Assembly: GCA_018896395.1 (NCBI GenBank)
Contig: JAHIMN010000013.1
Span: 1-7,307 of the forward strand
DNA length: 7,307 nt
Direction: 5' to 3'
Source of the DNA: Verrucomicrobiota bacterium
Lineage (GTDB): Bacteria; Verrucomicrobiota; Kiritimatiellia; JAAZAB01
Part shown: in pieces, positions 3,157 to 7,307 of the stretch
Position numbering within the stretch: position 1 is the stretch's first letter
Layout: each line of letters begins with the position of its first letter
Notes under the pieces: model-generated
Told to the model about the DNA's origin: nothing
Database searches by the model: none
Seen by the model: only the letters and a program-made list of their open reading frames with translations
Made by a program: the position numbers and the translations under genes

Positions 3157-5547
3157 ATGACGACATCCGGCGGACAGGATTTAAGTGCTTTTTCCATGTT
3201 GGATCTGTTCCGGCAGGAGACGGAGGCGCAGACGGCAATTCTGAACGAGAGCCTGCTGGCCCTTGAGCAGGATCCCGGCAATACCGAACGGCTGGCGGCC
3301 ATGATGCGCGCCGCCCATTCGCTGAAGGGCGCGGCGCGCATTGTCAACCTCGATCCCGCCGTGAAAGTCGCCCACGCACTGGAAGATTGTTTCGTCGCCG
3401 CCCAGAAGGGCGAGATCGTCATTCAGCCGGAAGCGGTGGATGGCCTATTAAGCGGCGTGGATATGTTGACGCAAATCGCCCGCGTGCCGGAGGCGGAAGC
3501 CGCCGCCTGGCGGATAGAGCATCAGGCGGAAATTGACGAACTTGCCGGGCGGTTGGCGTCAATTCGCTCCGGCCAGACGGCGCCAAGCGCGAAGGTATCC
3601 AAACCGGCGGAAAGTCTGAAGCCGGTGGAAACACCGAAGCCCGTTCCGCAACCCAAGACCACGGAAGCCAAGCCACCGGCCGATTCGTCGGCTCCGGCCG
3701 ATTCGTCGGCTCCGGCCGATTCGTCGGCTCCGGCCGCGTCGTCGGTTCCGGCCGCCGGCACGGAGAGCAAGGACCGGGCCGTGCGGGTCTCATCCGATAA
3801 CCTGAACCGCATGCTCGGCATGATGGGCGAATACATGGTGCAGACGCGCTGGTTTGAGCCGTTTGCCGCCGGATTGCAGGCGCTTAAAAAACAACAGAAC
3901 GGACTGGCCCGCTTGTTGGAACAAGCATGCACGGCACGGCATGCGAGCCGGAGGGACAGCCGCACGGCCGAGTCGTCGGCACCGGCGGAGCAGGTCGCCG
4001 ACCTGCGCCACAAGCTGGATGCCTGCCGCCAGGCCACGGCCAAGCGCCTGGAAGAATTTGATTTCTTCGCACAGCAGTCCTCGGACCTGGCCGAACGGCT
4101 TTACCGGGAAGGCCTGATCAGCCGCATGCGACCGTTTGCCGATGGCGTGCAGGGTTTCCCGCGCATGGTTCGGGACCTGGCGCGCCAGTTGAACAAAAAA
4201 GTCAAATTCGAGATGGTCGGCCAGACCACCGGTGTGGATCGCGAAATCCTGGAGAAACTGGAGGCGCCGCTGACGCACCTCCTGCGCAATGCACTGGACC
4301 ATGGATTGGAAACCCCCGAGGAACGCCAGGCAGCGGGAAAGAATCCGGAAGGGTTACTGACGCTGGAGGCGCGACACCAAGCCGGGCAATTGCATGTTAT
4401 TGTGGCCGATGACGGGCGCGGTATTGACCTGGCGCGCATCCGCCGAAAAGTGGTTGCCCGCGGGCTCAGCACCGATGAGATGGTCGGCCGCCTCACCGAG
4501 GCCGAACTGCTGGATTTCCTTTTTTTACCCGGATTTTCGACGAGCAAAGCGGTAACTGAAATTTCCGGACGGGGGGTGGGCCTGGATGTCGTCCGCAATC
4601 TGACCCAGGAAGTGGGCGGCCTCGTGCGCGTGGAGAACCGCCCCGGCGCCGGCCGCGTCGTCGGCGCCGGCACGCAGTTCCATTTACAGCTCCCGATTAC
4701 GCTTTCCGTCTTACGTACCCTGCTGGTGGAAATTGCGGGTGATCCGTATGCCATTCCACTGACGCGGATTGACCACCTGGTTGTGGCCGCGCCGGAGGAG
4801 ATCCAGACCTTGGAGGGCCGGAGGTACCTGACATTGAACCAGCGGCATATCGGGCTGGTGGATGCGCGCGAGGTGCTGGAACTGAGCGGCAAGGCCAGCC
4901 GCCCGGCGGCGTGGCCAATCGTGATTATCGGGGACCGCGCAAACGCTTACGGCCTGGTTGTGGATCGGTTTATCGGGGAAAGCAAGCTGGTGGTACGCAC
5001 GCTGGATGCGCGGCTGGGCAAGGTCCAGGACGTAAGCGCGGTTTCCCTGTTGGATGACGGCGCGCCCGTGATGATTGTTGATACGGAGGACCTGGTGCGG
5101 GACATCGAAAACCTGCTTTCCGGCGGACGCCTGAAGCAATTTCAGGCGGCAGGCAAGACGGCGGCCGCCAAGACCCGCAAGCAGATCCTGGTCGCGGACG
5201 ACTCGATCACGGTTCGCGAGATGGAACGCAAACTGCTGGAAAACCGCGGTTACGCCGTGGACGTGGCCGTGGACGGCATGGATGCCTGGAACACGGTGCG
5301 CATGGGACGCTACGACCTGGTCGTCAGCGACGTGGACATGCCGCGGATGAACGGCATTGAGCTCGTGCGGCACATCAAGCAGGATATCCGGCTCCAGGCC
5401 CTGCCTGTGATCATCGTATCCTACAAGGACCGCGAAGAGGATCGCTTGAGCGGACTCGAGGCGGGGGCCACCCATTACCTCACCAAGAGCAGTTTTCATG
5501 ACGAAACGTTTTTGAAGACCGTGGCGGATGTGATCGGAGATCCGTGA
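3157..5547 (+). CDS. cheA: Hybrid CheA histidine kinase with C-terminal receiver (WspE-like)
   Basis: A 796-residue cytoplasmic kinase that should autophosphorylate and pass phosphate to the CheB and REC-PP2C receivers. Order: HPt/P1 with AAHSLKGAARI, phosphoacceptor H54; a Pro-rich linker (about 130-205); P3 dimerisation helices (about 206-330); HATPase with N-box HLLRNALDHG (374-383, N378), G1 DDGRGID (418-424) and GRGVG (471-475), then the G-T motif at 505-506; a CheW-like P5 domain (about 514-655); and a receiver (about 675-796) with D681/D682, phosphoacceptor D725 and K777. There is no separate P2 domain, as in WspE. Repeats add PADSSA units in the linker (174-197), TAESSAP in P3 (270-276) and GRVVGA in the ATPase G-T loop (499-504). 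The ATG at 3157 gives the usual N-terminus, but no strong Shine-Dalgarno is visible. Its stop overlaps the cheB GTG. Confidence 0.96.
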   Translation: MTTSGGQDLSAFSMLDLFRQETEAQTAILNESLLALEQDPGNTERLAAMMRAAHSLKGAARIVNLDPAVKVAHALEDCFVAAQKGEIVIQPEAVDGLLSGVDMLTQIARVPEAEAAAWRIEHQAEIDELAGRLASIRSGQTAPSAKVSKPAESLKPVETPKPVPQPKTTEAKPPADSSAPADSSAPADSSAPAASSVPAAGTESKDRAVRVSSDNLNRMLGMMGEYMVQTRWFEPFAAGLQALKKQQNGLARLLEQACTARHASRRDSRTAESSAPAEQVADLRHKLDACRQATAKRLEEFDFFAQQSSDLAERLYREGLISRMRPFADGVQGFPRMVRDLARQLNKKVKFEMVGQTTGVDREILEKLEAPLTHLLRNALDHGLETPEERQAAGKNPEGLLTLEARHQAGQLHVIVADDGRGIDLARIRRKVVARGLSTDEMVGRLTEAELLDFLFLPGFSTSKAVTEISGRGVGLDVVRNLTQEVGGLVRVENRPGAGRVVGAGTQFHLQLPITLSVLRTLLVEIAGDPYAIPLTRIDHLVVAAPEEIQTLEGRRYLTLNQRHIGLVDAREVLELSGKASRPAAWPIVIIGDRANAYGLVVDRFIGESKLVVRTLDARLGKVQDVSAVSLLDDGAPVMIVDTEDLVRDIENLLSGGRLKQFQAAGKTAAAKTRKQILVADDSITVREMERKLLENRGYAVDVAVDGMDAWNTVRMGRYDLVVSDVDMPRMNGIELVRHIKQDIRLQALPVIIVSYKDREEDRLSGLEAGATHYLTKSSFHDETFLKTVADVIGDP
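3676..3747. repeat. Class B 18-bp hairpin array, four units, in cheA linker
   Basis: Three units encode PADSSA with the hairpin GCCGA-TTCG-TCGGC, and a fourth (3730-3747) encodes PAASSV with a degraded stem. The loop is TTCG here but GTCG in cheR and AACG in cheW2, while the stem bases stay the same. The array lies between the HPt and dimerisation domains. Confidence 0.88.
3925..3944. repeat. GCATGC inverted pair in cheA, next to a class B unit
   Basis: GCATGC at 3925-3930 and 3939-3944 flank ACGGCACG. The segment from here to about 3984 encodes an Arg-rich stretch (ARHASRRDSR) in the loop between the P3 helices, unlike its surroundings, and leads into the class B unit at 3967. It may be part of a composite insertion. 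Confidence 0.4.
3967..3984. repeat. Single class B unit in cheA P3 loop
   Basis: GCCGA-GTCG-TCGGC followed by ACCG is base-for-base the unit of the cheR array at 905-976, read in the same frame (AESSAP). It lies in the loop between dimerisation helices of CheA. Confidence 0.8.
4645..4671. repeat. Class B-like unit in a different reading frame, splitting the CheA G-T motif
   Basis: GGCGCCGGC occurs at 4645-4653 and 4663-4671, an 18-bp offset, with CGCGTCGTC between. The core GCCGCGTCGTCGGC (4652-4665) differs from the class B core by one base, but the codons start one base earlier, giving GRVVGA instead of PAESSA. Without it the protein would read NRPGAGTQF, the normal form of the ATPase G-x-G-T loop. 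Confidence 0.7.
5536..5540 (+). promoter_or_regulatory. Shine-Dalgarno deciding the cheB GTG start
   Basis: GGAGA lies three to four bases before GTG 5544, within the last cheA codons. It supports the GTG, which shares the cheA stop as GTGA, over later ATG codons at 5571 and 5574 that would cut off the first receiver strand. Confidence 0.55.
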
Positions 5548-6605
5548 AAATCGCGATTGTCAACGACCTTATGATGGCAGTGGAAGCCCTGCGGCGCGTG
5601 GTGTGCAGTTGCCCGGATTACACGATTGCCTGGGTGGCGCGCGACGGCGCCGAAGCAGTCCAGAAGTGCGCGGTAGACCGCCCCGACATGATTCTCATGG
5701 ATCTGATCATGCCGGTAATGAACGGCGCCGAAGCCACCCGGCATATTATGCGGGATTCGCCCTGTCCCATCCTGGTGGTGACCGCCACCGTGGACGGCAA
5801 TATAAGCCTGGTGTTCGAGGCTATGGGCTACGGCGCGCTGGACGCCGTCAATACCCCCGTGCTGGGCACAGATGGCAAGCTGACCGGCGCCCAGGCGCTA
5901 TTGCGCAAGATCGAGATCATCGGCCACTTGATCTCTCGCCCGGCGCCGATGAGCCCGGCAGCGATGGAGTTTGGGGCGCTGCCAACGGTAAAGGGCCGCC
6001 TACCGCTCATCGTCCTGGGCGCCTCAACGGGTGGCCCCGCCGCGCTGGCGGATATTTTATCCCGATTGCCGGCGGTTGTTAACGCGGCTGTGGTGGTCAT
6101 CCAGCACGTGGACAAGGAGTTTGCGCCGGATTTGGCCCTCTGGCTGGGTACGCGTTGCCCGCTCAATGTCAAGGTGGCCACGCTGGGATGCCGTCCGGAG
6201 ACAGGCGTCGTCTGGCTGGCCGGTACCAACGATCACATGGTGCTGACGGAACACGGCACGTTAGAATATCAGGTCGAGCCGGTCGAATGTTTTTATCGCC
6301 CGTCCGCGGATGTATTTTTCAAGAGCGTGGCGGCGCATTGGTCGCCACCTGGTGTGGCTGTGTTGTTGACCGGCATGGGGCGGGATGGCGGCGAGGGGTT
6401 GCTGGCCCTGCGGCGATGCGGCTGGCGCACCCTGGCGCAGGACAAAGCCACCTCCATCGTGTACGGGATGCCGCGGGCGGGCGCGGAACTGGGCGCCGCG
6501 GAAAAAATCCTGCCACTGAGCGCCATCGCGGATGCCATCATGCAGGGGATCGAAAAACGGATCATGAACCCTATTCAGGATGACCATGGAAAACACAAAC
6601 GCTAG
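5544..6605 (+). CDS. cheB: CheB-type receptor methylesterase (WspF-like)
   Basis: A 353-residue receiver-methylesterase expected to hydrolyse the methyl-glutamates made by the operon's CheR, and to be activated by CheA phosphorylation. The receiver (1-125) has D8, phosphoacceptor D53 in MDLIMPVMNG, and a Thr at about 80. The first acidic residue of the usual D-D pair is N7, and the usual Lys before Pro is T104 (DAVNTP), so receiver chemistry may be altered or this may be a subfamily trait. The methylesterase domain (about 155-345) has the triad S161 in GASTGGP, H188 in IQHVD and D281 in GMGRDGGEG. The start is GTG, sharing GTGA with the cheA stop and preceded by GGAGA. The last 20 bases overlap the following gene. 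In Wsp, loss of this enzyme locks signalling on. Confidence 0.95.
   Translation: MKIAIVNDLMMAVEALRRVVCSCPDYTIAWVARDGAEAVQKCAVDRPDMILMDLIMPVMNGAEATRHIMRDSPCPILVVTATVDGNISLVFEAMGYGALDAVNTPVLGTDGKLTGAQALLRKIEIIGHLISRPAPMSPAAMEFGALPTVKGRLPLIVLGASTGGPAALADILSRLPAVVNAAVVVIQHVDKEFAPDLALWLGTRCPLNVKVATLGCRPETGVVWLAGTNDHMVLTEHGTLEYQVEPVECFYRPSADVFFKSVAAHWSPPGVAVLLTGMGRDGGEGLLALRRCGWRTLAQDKATSIVYGMPRAGAELGAAEKILPLSAIADAIMQGIEKRIMNPIQDDHGKHKR
6577..6580 (+). promoter_or_regulatory. Shine-Dalgarno for the REC-PP2C gene
   Basis: AGGA at 6577-6580 lies five bases before ATG 6586 and supports it over the in-frame ATG at 6580, which overlaps the site itself. Confidence 0.5.
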
Positions 6606-7307
6606 CCCGTTAAAAACCGCGTTGACCCAGCATGCGATCAAGGTGCTGCTGGTGGATGATCAGGCCATGATCGGCGAGGCCGTGCGCCGCATGCTGGCGC
6701 CCGAAGCTGATATTAGCTTTCATTACTGCAATGATCCGGCCGGTGCCTTGAAGATGGCCCGCGAGCTGGCGCCCACCGTCATTCTCCAGGACCTCGTCAT
6801 GCCGGAAATTGACGGCCTGACGCTGGTGAAATTCTACCGGGCCGAGCCCGCCCTGCGGGATACCCCGCTGATTGTGCTTTCGACCAAGGAGGAGCCCGCC
6901 ACCAAGGCAGAGGCTTTTGCGCTGGGCGCCAACGATTACCTGGTCAAACTTCCGGACCGAATCGAGCTGGTGGCGCGTATTCGGCACCACTCGCAAGGTT
7001 ACATCAATTTACTGGAGCGCAATGAAGCCTACCAGGCCCTGCTGGCCAGTCAGAAGGCACTGGCGGCCGAGCTGGCCGAAGCGGCGGCCTATGTGCAATC
7101 GCTCCTGCCCGCGCCGCTGGACCAGGGACCCGTGCGCACCAGCTGGCAGTTCATCCCCTCCACCTCGTTGGGTGGCGATGCCTTTGGGTATCACTGGCTG
7201 GATGACGATCGTTTCTGCATGTTTTTATTGGATGTTTGCGGACACGGGGTGGGCGCGGCATTGCTTTCCATTTCGGCCATGAATGTGCTCCGGTCGCAGA
7301 CCCTGCC
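6586..7307 (+). CDS. Response regulator: WspR-like receiver plus SpoIIE/RsbU-type PP2C phosphatase (3' end missing)
   Basis: The gene runs off the window; 240 complete codons are visible. The receiver (about 18-135) has D24/D25, phosphoacceptor D69 in ILQDLVMPEIDG, and K121 in NDYLVKLPDRIELVARIR. These stretches closely resemble the receiver of WspR. A helical segment (about 139-172, ERNEAYQALLASQKALAAEL) leads to SLLP and the start of a PP2C domain of the SpoIIE/RsbU kind: LGGDAFGY (195-202, metal-binding D198) and LDVCGHGVGAAL (215-226, metal-binding D216). The C-terminal metal ligands are beyond the window. Such phosphatases usually dephosphorylate an anti-sigma antagonist. The gene overlaps cheB by 20 bases and takes the place of wspR. 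Phosphorylation by CheA is inferred to control phosphatase activity. An alternative ATG lies at 6580. Confidence 0.92.
   Translation, partial: MENTNASPLKTALTQHAIKVLLVDDQAMIGEAVRRMLAPEADISFHYCNDPAGALKMARELAPTVILQDLVMPEIDGLTLVKFYRAEPALRDTPLIVLSTKEEPATKAEAFALGANDYLVKLPDRIELVARIRHHSQGYINLLERNEAYQALLASQKALAAELAEAAAYVQSLLPAPLDQGPVRTSWQFIPSTSLGGDAFGYHWLDDDRFCMFLLDVCGHGVGAALLSISAMNVLRSQTL

Noticed and set aside
4101..5499. Long minus-strand frames opposite cheA
   Set aside because: Shadows caused by GC-rich codon use; the plus strand has complete CheA motifs throughout.

Overview
The window carries one strand-coherent chemosensory operon, all on the + strand. The order is cheW - cheR(TPR) - second cheW - hybrid cheA(REC) - cheB - response regulator. 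This is the gene order of the Wsp-type, or alternative-cellular-function (ACF), chemosensory systems (wspB-C-D-E-F-R). Several details fit that class: CheR has a C-terminal TPR domain, the second CheW has a conserved Cys-rich N-terminus, CheA ends in a receiver, and the last receiver has WspR-like motifs. The receptor (wspA/MCP) is not in the window and is presumably upstream. In Pseudomonas, WspR is a receiver plus GGDEF diguanylate cyclase. Here the receiver is instead joined through a helical segment to a SpoIIE/RsbU-type PP2C phosphatase, which is cut by the window end. The inferred output is therefore a Ser/Thr phosphatase partner switch rather than c-di-GMP.

Layout: 1-284 is non-coding. 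It holds a REP-like inverted pair, heptamer tandem repeats and a strong hairpin just before the first gene. cheW1 is 285-752, cheR 749-2200, cheW2 2197-2907. Then comes a 249-bp gap filled by an inverted-repeat element, followed by cheA 3157-5547, cheB 5544-6605 and the REC-PP2C gene from 6586 to the end. Four of the five junctions overlap (ATGA, ATGA, GTGA and a 20-nt overlap), so translational coupling is likely. The only break is the repeat-filled gap before cheA.

The most unusual feature is the density of small DNA repeats. There are two kinds of 18-bp hairpin unit. Class A is AGCCGG-CATC-CCGGCT and class B is GCCGA-NNCG-TCGGC. They sit in frame inside cheR (two arrays), cheW2 (both classes side by side) and cheA (one array and two single copies). 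They encode LEPASR or PA(E/D)SSA repeats in loops and linkers. One cheA copy is read in a different frame (GRVVGA) and splits the conserved G-x-G-T stretch of the ATPase domain. A further inverted-repeat element is read through in the cheR linker. Both intergenic regions carry arrays of 7-bp repeats in opposed orientation. Together these look like DNA-level repeat families that enter both spacers and coding loops.

Organism: a fairly GC-rich bacterium with ATG/GTG starts and Shine-Dalgarno sites. The repeat load and the phosphatase output make me think of the Verrucomicrobiota/Kiritimatiellota/Omnitrophota or deltaproteobacterial range, but no marker in the window decides this.
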